NCBI GenBank assembly: GCA_016927865.1
Contig: JAFGLU010000132.1
Location: 1-64,000, forward strand
Length of the DNA stretch: 64,000 bases
Source of the DNA: Anaerolineaceae bacterium
GTDB lineage: Bacteria; Chloroflexota; Anaerolineae; Anaerolineales; Anaerolineaceae
Direction: 5' to 3'
Shown here: positions 34,501 through 41,748 of the stretch, in pieces
How the letters are laid out: each line of letters starts with the position of its first letter
Numbering within the stretch: position 1 is the first letter of the stretch
Notes under the pieces: model-generated
Told to the model about the DNA's origin: nothing
Databases searched by the model: none
Seen by the model: only the letters and a program-made list of their open reading frames with translations
Program-made: the position numbers and the translations under genes

Positions 34501-37109
34501 AGCGTGTCCACGCCCTTGATGAACTGCACTGGCGAAGCCACCTGCGCCGCCAGAATATCCAGGATTTTTTCGCGCTCCGTTGGGTACAGTTCACCGGTCA
34601 CGTTCGCCACCAATTTGATCCGCGGCGCGTTCACGCTCATTCCCGCAATCACCCCGCGCAGCGGTTGGCTGGCCGCCGCCACAATCTTCGTGTGGAAGGC
34701 GTGCGACACGGGGATCTTGGTGGCTTGCAAACCCGCCGCCTGGAAAGCCGCCAGGGCTTCTTCCACCCCTGCCGTAGACCCGCCGATGACAGACTGAACC
34801 GGGCTGTTGATGTTCGCCAACACCACATATTCTTTGACCGATTTGAGCATCTCTTCCACTTGCGCGATCGGCGCAGAAACCGCTGCCATGCAGCCATTGT
34901 CTGCCACCGACACCTTTTTCATCTCTCGCCCACGCGCGCTCACCACTTGCAGCGCTTCTTCAAAGGTCAGCACCCCTGCCGCCACCAGCGCCGCGTATTC
35001 ACCCAGACTGTGCCCAATCACCAGCTCCGGCTGGAATCCAAATTTTCGCATCAGTCGCAAAATCGCCACATTAGCCGTCAACAGCGCCGGCTGAGTGATC
35101 TCGGTGTTGCGCAAAGCTTTTTCCGCTTCCGCCAGCGAAGCCTCGTCTCCCTCCACGTAGATATAGCTGGTCAGCGGGCGACCTAGAATCGGCTCCATCA
35201 CCCGGTCAGCCTCGGCAAATGTCTCCGCCACCAGCGGCTCTGCCGCGCACAAATCCTTGAGCATATTCACGTACTGCGATCCTTGTCCGGGGAACATGAT
35301 TGCCAGCTTACCCGGCGCGCCGCTGCCCCTGAACACAGAATGCGCCTGCAAGGCCTGCCAGGGGTTACTAGATGGGTCGGCCTCCAGACCCTTCAGAGCC
35401 CGCTCCCCGCGCTTGACAAGCTCATCCAGATCACCGTAGTCAATCGCCAGCCGCTCCGCCTTGCCCAATGCTTCCGCCGAAGGCACGCCATTCTGCGGTT
35501 TCGTACCTTGGCGAGCCTGATCGAGCACCACGGCAAGCTGTTGTTTAAGTTCGTTCACCGAATCAGCGCTCAAGAACAGCAAACCGCGATAAGGCTGCGC
35601 CGCCGCCGCCACCTGAGTCTCAATTGCCGGGACCGGAGTCGCGGCCTTGGCGGGTTGCGCCGACTGGAACTGCGGCTTTTGCTCTGCCAGCATACCCGGA
35701 ATATACTCCTCCAGCACCACGTGGAAGTTTGTGCCCCCAAATCCAAACGCGCTCACCCCCGCTCGCCGGATCTCTCCTGGTTTCATCTCCCACTCCTGCA
35801 AGCGGGTGTTCACCCGCAAAGGCAGTTGCGAGAAATCCAGGTTGGGATTGGGCCGCTCAAAGTTGGCCGTGGGCGGCAGCACCTTCTCGTGCAGCGCCAT
35901 CGCCGCCTTGAACAAGCCCGCCGCGCCTGCTGCGCTCTTCAAATGCCCCACATTGGATTTCACCGACCCAAGCGCAATGCTGCCCACCGGCAGCCCAAAC
36001 TGCCCGAAAATTGTATTCAGGCTGTTGACCTCCACTACATCCCCCACGCGTGTGGATGTGCCGTGCCCTTCGATCATCGTCGCGGTCGCCGGCGAAAGCC
36101 CCGCCGATGTCCATGCCCGCGTGACCGCTTGTATCTGTCCGTTCGGATTAGGCGCTGTGATGCCCTTGCCCTTGCCATCGCTGCTGCTGCCAATCCCCCG
36201 AATGACTGCGTAAATCTTGTCCCCATCGCGCTCGGCGTCTTCCAATCGTTTGAGCAAGAAAATCCCCGCGCCCTCGCCCATCACAAACCCATTGGCCCCG
36301 TCTGCATAGGGCCGCGATCCATCCGCGCTCAATGCGCCAATCTTGGAGAACTTGACAAAGGCCTCCACGCCCATGCCCCGGTCCACGCCACCGGTCAGCA
36401 CCGCGTCGAAGTTGTGCGCGTTCAGCCCTTCCACCGCGCTCTGCAGCGCCGCCAGCGAGGAAGCGCAAGCCGCATCGGTCACAAAGTTCGGCCCGGTCAG
36501 GTTGAACACGTTGGCCACCCGTCCGGCGATCACATTGGACAATTCGCCCGGCATGGTGTCTTCGTTGATTTCCGGCGTCGTCCGGCGAATGTTCTCCACC
36601 AGCCCCGCCAGTAAGGCCTGCTGCACCGCCGGAGACAGTTGTTGAAAGTCCGGTACCGCGCTCAACGCTTCGGCAAACTCCGGCACACGAATGCGCAAGG
36701 TGGTGTTGTAATGCTTTTCGCCGCCCAGCGCGTTTCCCAAAATCACCCCAGTTCTGGAAATATCCAGGTGCCGTTGCGGGTGTCCATAATCCACCAAAGC
36801 CTGGCGGCAAGCTGCAATGGCCCACTGCTGCGCTTCGTCCATCTGTCCCAGCACCCGCGGCGGGATGGCAATTCCCCATTTGAACGGTTCAAACTGAAAG
36901 CCCTTCACCCAACCGCCAATCTTGCTATAAGTCTTTTCCGGCACGCTCGGGTCGGGGTGAAAGTACAAATCAGCCCGCCAGCGTTCCACGGGCACATCCG
37001 TAATCGAATAACGCCCACTCTTGATATTATTCCAAAACGCCGCCGCATCGTGCGCGTCCGGCATGATGGCCCCTATTCCGACGATTGCTACTGGTTTCTG
37101 TTCGTGCAT
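28566..37109 (-). CDS. PUFA-synthase-like type I polyketide/fatty acid megasynthase
   Basis: A 2847-aa single-chain synthase. Domains in order (approximate residues): KS1 1-460 (DAACASSLAAL with Cys near 216, GHGTSTRVGD, NVGHLKS); AT 600-920 (PGQGSQ, GHSLGEYAAL near 699); ACP1 955-1020; KS2 1100-1590 (NAACATTTHA near 1322, HETYTPARGGS, GYTGHAMG); ACP2-4 at 1676-1745, 1796-1865, 1913-1985; KR 2230-2500 (VVSGGSGGITG, SSVAGRFGNTGQTDYSAAND); a hot-dog DH-like part 2570-2800 (FLKDHAMNGIPLLPGVMG). There is no enoyl reductase, so PfaD at 24522 probably supplies it. All four ACPs read LGIDTVK, with Thr where the pantetheine Ser is normal. It makes an unknown lipid or polyketide. GGAGG precedes the ATG, and the PPTase gene is coupled to its stop. 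Confidence 0.93.
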   Translation of the reverse strand: MHEQKPVAIVGIGAIMPDAHDAAAFWNNIKSGRYSITDVPVERWRADLYFHPDPSVPEKTYSKIGGWVKGFQFEPFKWGIAIPPRVLGQMDEAQQWAIAACRQALVDYGHPQRHLDISRTGVILGNALGGEKHYNTTLRIRVPEFAEALSAVPDFQQLSPAVQQALLAGLVENIRRTTPEINEDTMPGELSNVIAGRVANVFNLTGPNFVTDAACASSLAALQSAVEGLNAHNFDAVLTGGVDRGMGVEAFVKFSKIGALSADGSRPYADGANGFVMGEGAGIFLLKRLEDAERDGDKIYAVIRGIGSSSDGKGKGITAPNPNGQIQAVTRAWTSAGLSPATATMIEGHGTSTRVGDVVEVNSLNTIFGQFGLPVGSIALGSVKSNVGHLKSAAGAAGLFKAAMALHEKVLPPTANFERPNPNLDFSQLPLRVNTRLQEWEMKPGEIRRAGVSAFGFGGTNFHVVLEEYIPGMLAEQKPQFQSAQPAKAATPVPAIETQVAAAAQPYRGLLFLSADSVNELKQQLAVVLDQARQGTKPQNGVPSAEALGKAERLAIDYGDLDELVKRGERALKGLEADPSSNPWQALQAHSVFRGSGAPGKLAIMFPGQGSQYVNMLKDLCAAEPLVAETFAEADRVMEPILGRPLTSYIYVEGDEASLAEAEKALRNTEITQPALLTANVAILRLMRKFGFQPELVIGHSLGEYAALVAAGVLTFEEALQVVSARGREMKKVSVADNGCMAAVSAPIAQVEEMLKSVKEYVVLANINSPVQSVIGGSTAGVEEALAAFQAAGLQATKIPVSHAFHTKIVAAASQPLRGVIAGMSVNAPRIKLVANVTGELYPTEREKILDILAAQVASPVQFIKGVDTLYREGARVFVECGPKRVMNALATDCLKEKRDVTILATNHPRKGAVVSFNEALCGLYAAGVGGNPQPKQAANQQPVQRAAVDGEKVKQYVLEVVSEKTGYPVEMLDMELDLEADLGIDTVKQAELFATIRTHYELPRREDLRLSDYNNLTKVVQFMCEALGQKEPAVVEPEATPVVAAPQPVVTQVVSVQDAPKTAQIENEGKLPLTGSVVVTGAGLGLPGRSKHVFNDDNIRDLLRGENRIEAMPDELRQRMIDKRVTRLVKSEAGAVMEVLDQADQAVKLGGQRGAFDLVEEFGVPAERVEAFDISTQLAIAAGIEALRDAGIPLVMAYRQTSKGTFLPERWKLPESLQDETGVIFGSAFPGLDEMAEETGRFGEHEKLAGQLNELRGVLALVPEGQNDLRAALEKRIGELEAQLIALNYQFDRKFVFRVLAMGHSQFAEYIGARGPNTHVNAACATTTHALAVAEDWIRSGRCRRVIVVAGDDVTGGALANWIGTGMLASGAATVEGDVRMAVLPFDRRRNGMIMGMGGAALVVEAADAAAERGARPICEVLSTQIANSAFHGTRLDTQHVGEVMERLVRTAEERFGLDRSRMAAQTVFVSHETYTPARGGSASAEIRALRQVFGEQANRVVIANTKGYTGHAMGVGVEDVLAVKALENQQVPPIANIHDGFEPDPELGDLNLSLGGQYDVQYALRLGAGFGSQIALTLMRRVPGVGERIDQPKHLRWLAEVCGYVAPELETVQRTLRVKHTSAPQKAPAKSKWQYGQGPTMWVSVETPAAVESAVEPAQEAVAVQVSTRTTVATDSDAIKAYVLEVVSEKTGYPVEMLDMELDLEADLGIDTVKQAELFATIRTHYDIPRREDLRLSDYNTLTKVVQFMREALGSVQPAAVNRSAIEGGEPVVVPLQETLAEGVSSGSFNEADSDAIKAYVLDVVSEKTGYPIEMLDMELDLEADLGIDTVKQAELFATIRTHYDIPRREDLRLSDYNTLTKVVQFMREALGGAQPAAASEPVVELGEAVATQAAEAPVPMESLAGADGDAIKAYVLEVVSEKTGYPVEMLDMELDLEADLGIDTVKQAELFATIRTHYDIPRREDLRLSDYNTLTKVVQFMGEALAAKQAEAQPVVEDIPTAVEAEAGQAIARRVPVPILRPKLDLCVPTGVTLGESSRVVIVADRGKVASGLARRLRGRKAQVLTVDGENSTQAAEKVAAFQAESQVQGVYFLVGLDVEAKLAEMDAESWQREVSRRAEGLYTVMRAVQGEPFLVCATRMGGLHGCGPDGASAPLGGLVSGFAKALAWERPGTLVKVVDFNPQMPDGDLAGLLLRETLNDPGAVEVGWDGDLRFTLALAERPADEGHFELPEGSVFVVSGGSGGITGPILVDLARATRGKFYLLSRTPLPERNSADLVRLKADKNAFKKELMARLLQEGGKPTPAQVDQRVAALERAAATLDTINAVETAGGRAVYLVCDVTDAASVIGAIAEIGEERVDVFIHAAGSERSRKLDNKPVEEFRQTVGVKAMGFFHVFKALEAAGKLPRAVVMFSSVAGRFGNTGQTDYSAANDLLGKLAAALPKDYPQLKALTVDWGAWAEVGMASRGFIPELMKRAGIEMLQPETGAGLVRRELLRGTQGGEILLAGSLGLLEGNRHPDGGLDVEAANRALTSGEPIHTMFSRVSRVDLQTGVLLEAELDPQAEPFLKDHAMNGIPLLPGVMGIEGFSVAARHIASVLASERGSFLVTGLEDIQFLAPFKFYRDQKRQITWKAQGVREASGLVVYVTLESTSVSKVKKDEKLLHFSGKVNLCPVGVGLSVSKVKPPHWNGGRTISAEDIYKLYFHGPAFQVLEGVQMVDGRVLGKLQANLPPIMNGESSPITPVLIELCLQTAGVWEIGRTGALALPQSIREIKLYEAGKNGAPIFAEVAPVEGESGLSFTARVVDGNGQLFLELEDYRTSALNYSMEADLLKPLKDVVGGE

Positions 37110-37417
37110 TGTCCATCCTCCAGGGGTGGTCTCTGAGCGCAGTCAACACAAATACATCCCCTCCGGCGCTCTTTGCCGGAAGGTTCAGTGAGGATTACAG
37201 GCTCAAAGACGATTGTCCAAATTTCTTGGTGTAAAGAGTATTTCGCTGCGGGGATATTCTCCGCCGCTCTGAAACCTGAAACACCTGGACAGTTCAAGAG
37301 TTACGCAATTTAAATATTTGATATTTTATACATTAATTACTATAATATATCACATCTAATTGCTCTTCGAGGCGCCGCCAGCCTCGAAACCATTTGCCCA
37401 TTGAAAGGATGGCTCTA
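37110..37417. other. Divergent regulatory region between synthase and acyl-CoA synthetase
   Basis: About 308 bp, AT-rich near the right end. It holds the promoter at 37318-37346 for the rightward gene. The synthase promoter should be here but I cannot place it. I see no gene. Confidence 0.5.
37318..37346 (+). promoter_or_regulatory. Sigma-70-type promoter of the acetyl-CoA-synthetase-like gene
   Basis: TTGATA (37318-37323), a 17-bp spacer and TATAAT (37341-37346) give the best promoter match in the window. Transcription would start near 37353, about 65 bases before the ATG at 37418. Confidence 0.7.
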
Positions 37418-39325
37418 ATGACTGTCGAGCAAACCGCAGGTGAACTCTACCTTCCCTCCGTTGAGATCGTCAACTCGGCCCACATCAACAACCGGGACGT
37501 TTTGGCCAACATGGCCACGCAAGATCTGGTCAAATTCTGGGAAGAACAGGCCAAGGAATTCGATTGGTTCTCCCCCTGGGACAAGGTGCTGGACGACTCC
37601 AACCCGCCCTTCTACAAATGGTTTACCGGGGCTACCACCAACATCGTCTACAACTGCCTCGACCGCCACGTTGCCAGTTGGCGGCGCAACAAGCTGGCCT
37701 TGCTCTGGGAAGGCGAAAACGGCGAGCAGCGCACCTACTCCTACCACGCCCTCAACCGCGAGGTGTGCATGTTCGCCAACGTCCTGCGCAGCATGGGCGT
37801 AAAGAAAGGCGACCGTGTCACCATTTACATGGGCCGCATCCCCGAACTACCCATCGCCATGCTGGCTTGCGCCAAGGTCGGCGCGGTTCACTCCGTCATC
37901 TACGGCGGATTTTCGGTCGAAGCCATCCACGGGCGCATCGATGATTCCCAATCCAACGTCATCATTACCTGCGACGGCGGCTTCATGAACGGCAAGACCA
38001 TCGAGTTGAAAGCCATCGTTGACGAAGCCCTCAAACGCTGCGCCACCGTCGAACACGTCATAGTCGTGCGCCGCACCGGTCACGAAGTCTCGATGGAATC
38101 CGGGCGCGACTACTGGTACCACGACCTGATGGGCCTGCCCGTGGCCCGCTCCACGGGCGGCGGCTCCCGCTGCGAAACCGAAGAGATGGACGCCGAAGAC
38201 CCGCTCTTCCTGCTCTACACCTCCGGCACCACCGGCAAGCCCAAAGCTATCCTCCACACCCACGGTGGTTACATGGTCGGCGTGGGAACCACCCTCAAAT
38301 GGGTCTTTGACCTCAAGGAAGAAGACCGCTACTGGTGCACCGCCGACCCCGGCTGGATCACCGGGCACAGTTACATCGTTTACGGTCCCCTCCTGCTGGG
38401 CGCCACCTCCTTCATGTACGAAGGCGCGCCCACCTTCCCTTATCCCAATCGCTGGTGGAGCCTGGTCGAGCGTTACGGAATCAATGTCTTCTACACCGCC
38501 CCCACCGCCATTCGCGGGCTCATGCGCTTCGGCGACGCCTGGCCCAACCGTCACGACCTCTCCAGCTTGCGCCTGCTCGGCTCCGTGGGCGAGCCGATCA
38601 ATCCTGAAGCCTGGCGCTGGTACTACGAAGTGATTGGCAAAAGCCGCTGCCCCATCATGGACACCTGGTGGCAGACTGAAACCGGCATGTTCATGATCAC
38701 CCCTCTCCCAGAAACACCTCTCAAGCCTGGCAGTGCGACGCGTGCCTTCCCCGGCGTCGATGCCGACATCTATGACGAAAACGGCAGGCCTGTCGCCCCT
38801 GGCGAAGAGGGGTATCTCGTGCTCAAGAGCCCCTGGCCCGCCATGCTACGCACCATTTACAAAGACCCCGAGCGCTATGTCAGCCAGTATTGGAGCCGCT
38901 TCCCTGGGGTCTACTTCACTGGCGATAGTGCCCGCAAGGACAAGGATGGTTACTTCTGGATCATTGGCCGCGTGGATGATGTCATCAAGGTCTCCGGCTA
39001 CCGTCTGGGCACCGCCGAGATCGAGAGCGCCCTGGTCAGCCATCCCTCCGTAGCCGAGGCTGCCGCCATCGGCATGCCCCACGAAATCAAAGGCCACGCC
39101 ATCCATGCTTATGTCATGCTGCGTTCCGGTGTAGAACCCGGCGAGGATTTCGAGAACGAACTCAAACAGTATGTCGCCCACGAACTTGGCCCCATCGCCA
39201 AACCCGAAAAGATCACCGTCGTGCCCCAATTACCCAAAACACGCAGCGGCAAGATCATGCGCCGCGTGCTCAAAGCTCGCGCCCAGGGCTTGCCCGAAGG
39301 TGACCTCTCGACTCTAGAGGAGTAG
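37418..39325 (+). CDS. Acetyl-CoA synthetase-like AMP-forming ligase
   Basis: A 635-aa adenylate-forming enzyme close to AcsA. The P-loop-like motif LLYTSGTTGKPKAILHTHGG is near residue 267, WWQTETGMFMI near 425, the hinge GRVDDVIKVSGYRLGTAEIES near 527, and the catalytic/acetylation Lys in TRSGKIMRR near the C-terminus. The start at 37418 follows GAAAGG by nine bases; an in-frame TTG lies eight codons upstream. It makes acetyl-CoA (or another short acyl-CoA) from acid, ATP and CoA. Its position next to the synthase suggests it could feed starter or extender units, but general acetate use is equally possible. Confidence 0.92.
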   Translation: MTVEQTAGELYLPSVEIVNSAHINNRDVLANMATQDLVKFWEEQAKEFDWFSPWDKVLDDSNPPFYKWFTGATTNIVYNCLDRHVASWRRNKLALLWEGENGEQRTYSYHALNREVCMFANVLRSMGVKKGDRVTIYMGRIPELPIAMLACAKVGAVHSVIYGGFSVEAIHGRIDDSQSNVIITCDGGFMNGKTIELKAIVDEALKRCATVEHVIVVRRTGHEVSMESGRDYWYHDLMGLPVARSTGGGSRCETEEMDAEDPLFLLYTSGTTGKPKAILHTHGGYMVGVGTTLKWVFDLKEEDRYWCTADPGWITGHSYIVYGPLLLGATSFMYEGAPTFPYPNRWWSLVERYGINVFYTAPTAIRGLMRFGDAWPNRHDLSSLRLLGSVGEPINPEAWRWYYEVIGKSRCPIMDTWWQTETGMFMITPLPETPLKPGSATRAFPGVDADIYDENGRPVAPGEEGYLVLKSPWPAMLRTIYKDPERYVSQYWSRFPGVYFTGDSARKDKDGYFWIIGRVDDVIKVSGYRLGTAEIESALVSHPSVAEAAAIGMPHEIKGHAIHAYVMLRSGVEPGEDFENELKQYVAHELGPIAKPEKITVVPQLPKTRSGKIMRRVLKARAQGLPEGDLSTLEE

Positions 39326-39339
39326 AGACCGCCCGGCTT

Positions 39340-41550
39340 CTACCAATTGAGTTCTACTTCGCACGGCCCAACCAGGGTCGTTTCAACACGCCCATCTGCA
39401 TTCGTTTGGGCCTGTTTCGCCTCGCTGCCAGCAAACATCTCGCCGGTTTCTACTGTCATCCTCACCGCCGCCTCCACCGGCAGCCCGCCCACCGTCACCC
39501 GGCAGCCGCCCTCATTCACCAGCCGCAAGCAGACCCGTCCTGCTTCCAGCCGGTATCCACGAATAATCGCCGGACGGTCGGTAGCCAGCAACAATCTTCC
39601 GTTCAGCAATACGTTCAGCCCCGCTGGGCCGCAAGCCACTTCCAACCGTCCTTCCGCCACCTGAATGCGCCCCGCCGAGGATGCCTCGACATCCAAATTC
39701 CCAAACCGCCAGCCCTCCCAGGTCTCACGGTCGGCCAGTTCCTGGATCCCCAGGTAGGCCAGCAGCGCTCCCCAGTGATACAACGGGTCAGCGTTTGGAA
39801 CGTTATCACCGTCGCCGCTGATATCGTCATAATTCTCATGAACATGGCCTTCATCCTGCCATTCCTTGAGAAACAGGCGCACGCTTTTACGGGCCAGCTC
39901 GTGGGCCTCACGGTCAAAACCGCAGCGCCGCAGCCCTTCGCTCACCAGGAAGTTCATCGGCCCCCAAATTCGCCCGCGCCAGTAATCCGTCATCGGCTGG
40001 GCCACCCCCTCGCGGATAACTTCTTTCTGGCGGTAGCCCGGATCGCTCCGCGAAATCGAGGGCAGGCCAAATTCTCCCCAGAACTCCCGTGGATTGAGCA
40101 GGTGTTCCCCCGCCATCTGCTCGGCCCATTCCTTGGGCACAATGCCCGCCAGCAGCGGGTAGAAATTGGTCGGCGAAATGCTGTGCGAGAAGCGACCGTC
40201 CCAATACCGGTTCAGGTACATTCCTTCTGTATCATTCCACAACAACCGGTTGATGCGCTCGCCATGCGCCAGGTATTCATCAAACAATCCGTGGGCTTCA
40301 TCATCCCGCCCCAGCAGCGCAGCCATCTCGCTCAACGCCCAGGCATCCGCCGCATACAGCGCATTCAATCCAACATCCGCCATCTCCATCGTGTTTGTTG
40401 TCCGGTTGAACACCGCCTCGTCATACATGGGACTGTTGTCCAATCCCGATTCATACATCGCCGAGCGCAGCGTATGATTTTCCCAGGCGTGCGCATCCTC
40501 CAACGGGTCCGAGCCCCACTCCAGCAGCCCGTCCCCATTTCCATCCCGGTTCGCCATCCACCAGCGGTGCCACGCCAGCAACCGCGGGTAGGTTTCCTGC
40601 AGCAAGCTCAAATCCTCGGGCGTGCCCGCCAGGCTGGTGGCCAGCCATGCCTTGAGCACCACATAAGCCCCTACCGGCGGCTGAGAGCGGTCCAGCGAGG
40701 TGGCTACCGCCGAGCCAAAATTCGGCACAAACCCGCGCGGCGTCACTTCGTCCAGGATCGCCAGAAAATTGTCCCGCATCAACTCCGGGCTGGAAATTCC
40801 CGCCATCAATCCACAGAAGAACGTGTCCCAATCGAACAACACATAGCCGCCCCAGTTACCCATACACCAATCGCGCGACACCGGTGTGCATACACGCCCC
40901 TTGATCGGCTCCCAAATCGTATTCCAGTGAATCGAGCGCGTCAGCCCCTCCGCCGCATCCTCCAGCCAGCCCCCGCTGCACAGGCTTTGTGCCCGGCAAT
41001 CCTCGGCTTGCCGTTCAAGACGCTGCCGAGCTTCTCCAGCCTTGTCACCAGCCGGCGCAATCTCGATCATGAAGGGCCGGTTCACGGTAAACACAGGCAG
41101 CAGTGGATCACTCACCGCGCCGGGCAGGCAGGTTTGCTCCCCCTCCACCACGCGCAGCAGCCAGCGCCGCCCATCCTCCATGACAATTTCAATTACGTCA
41201 CCAGACGCGCGCACATCCACCTGCGCGCCCCAAACGCCATCCACCTGCGTCAACACCCGCATACCTTGCGGCGCCTCTTTTTCCGGTGTGACGCGCGCCG
41301 ACAACCAATCCTCTTCAGCGGCAAATTCTATATCCAGGCCCAGCTCCTTCCAGCGCAATCCACAGCGGCTGTATCCCAGCTTGCGCCCGCTGTGCGGCCC
41401 AACCGAAATCACCGAGCGCCAGTTGAAAGTCTCCTTACGTTCGCCCGCCTGCGGGTCATACGGCAAAAAGCAAATCCGCAGTCCGCTGGGCAAATGCACA
41501 ATAGCGTTCAGGTGGTAAACGTCCCATGTATTCCAGCCTAATTCTGTCAT
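39340..41550 (-). CDS. GH63-like (alpha/alpha)6-barrel glycoside hydrolase
   Basis: A 736-aa enzyme of the MGH1/GH63 type. An N-terminal beta-sandwich (about 1-230) precedes the barrel. The barrel starts with SRDWCMGNWGGYVLFDWDTFF, which holds an expected catalytic acid region, and continues with SWEN-like DPLEDAHAWENH, LDNSPMYDEA and DYWRGRIWGPMNFLV. The C-terminus is a short beta domain. There is no signal peptide. The start is set at 41550 because upstream codons run through the P1 palindrome; the ribosome site is weak. It probably cleaves alpha-linked oligosaccharides such as glucosyl or mannosyl compounds. It converges on the synthetase gene with a 14-bp gap. Confidence 0.82.
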   Translation of the reverse strand: MTELGWNTWDVYHLNAIVHLPSGLRICFLPYDPQAGERKETFNWRSVISVGPHSGRKLGYSRCGLRWKELGLDIEFAAEEDWLSARVTPEKEAPQGMRVLTQVDGVWGAQVDVRASGDVIEIVMEDGRRWLLRVVEGEQTCLPGAVSDPLLPVFTVNRPFMIEIAPAGDKAGEARQRLERQAEDCRAQSLCSGGWLEDAAEGLTRSIHWNTIWEPIKGRVCTPVSRDWCMGNWGGYVLFDWDTFFCGLMAGISSPELMRDNFLAILDEVTPRGFVPNFGSAVATSLDRSQPPVGAYVVLKAWLATSLAGTPEDLSLLQETYPRLLAWHRWWMANRDGNGDGLLEWGSDPLEDAHAWENHTLRSAMYESGLDNSPMYDEAVFNRTTNTMEMADVGLNALYAADAWALSEMAALLGRDDEAHGLFDEYLAHGERINRLLWNDTEGMYLNRYWDGRFSHSISPTNFYPLLAGIVPKEWAEQMAGEHLLNPREFWGEFGLPSISRSDPGYRQKEVIREGVAQPMTDYWRGRIWGPMNFLVSEGLRRCGFDREAHELARKSVRLFLKEWQDEGHVHENYDDISGDGDNVPNADPLYHWGALLAYLGIQELADRETWEGWRFGNLDVEASSAGRIQVAEGRLEVACGPAGLNVLLNGRLLLATDRPAIIRGYRLEAGRVCLRLVNEGGCRVTVGGLPVEAAVRMTVETGEMFAGSEAKQAQTNADGRVETTLVGPCEVELNW

Positions 41551-41595
41551 TTTTTTTCGCCTGTTGATTGTCATCGGGTAAAATGAATGAAAGTC

Positions 41596-41707
41596 GTAAC
41601 TACTCAGCCAGAGGCGGAAGAGACCTGAATTTGAGGTGTGTGTAGGGTGCTTCGCACCGTACACACACCTCAAATTCAGGGGTTTTTCCAACCCTCTGAG
41701 TAGTTAC
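41596..41707. repeat. P1-family palindrome, copy 3, with terminal arms
   Basis: The core 41624-41650 pairs with 41654-41680 (27 bp, one mismatch, TTC loop). Terminal arms GTAACTACTCAG (41596) and CTGAGTAGTTAC (to 41707) are perfect inverted repeats. It lies between two divergent glycosidase-type genes. Confidence 0.85.
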
Positions 41708-41748
41708 TGAAAGTCTACCATCCAATTGTACCCTTCAGGAGTCTGCTC

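Noticed and set aside
39406-41541. 711-codon open frame on the + strand
   Set aside because: It is antisense to the clear GH63-like gene and its translation is rich in Arg, His and Pro with no domain. A by-product of codon bias.
11335-41707. P1 palindromes as CRISPR repeats or phage attachment sites
   Set aside because: The copies are far apart, without spacers or integrase genes nearby, and one has a T-tract at a gene end.
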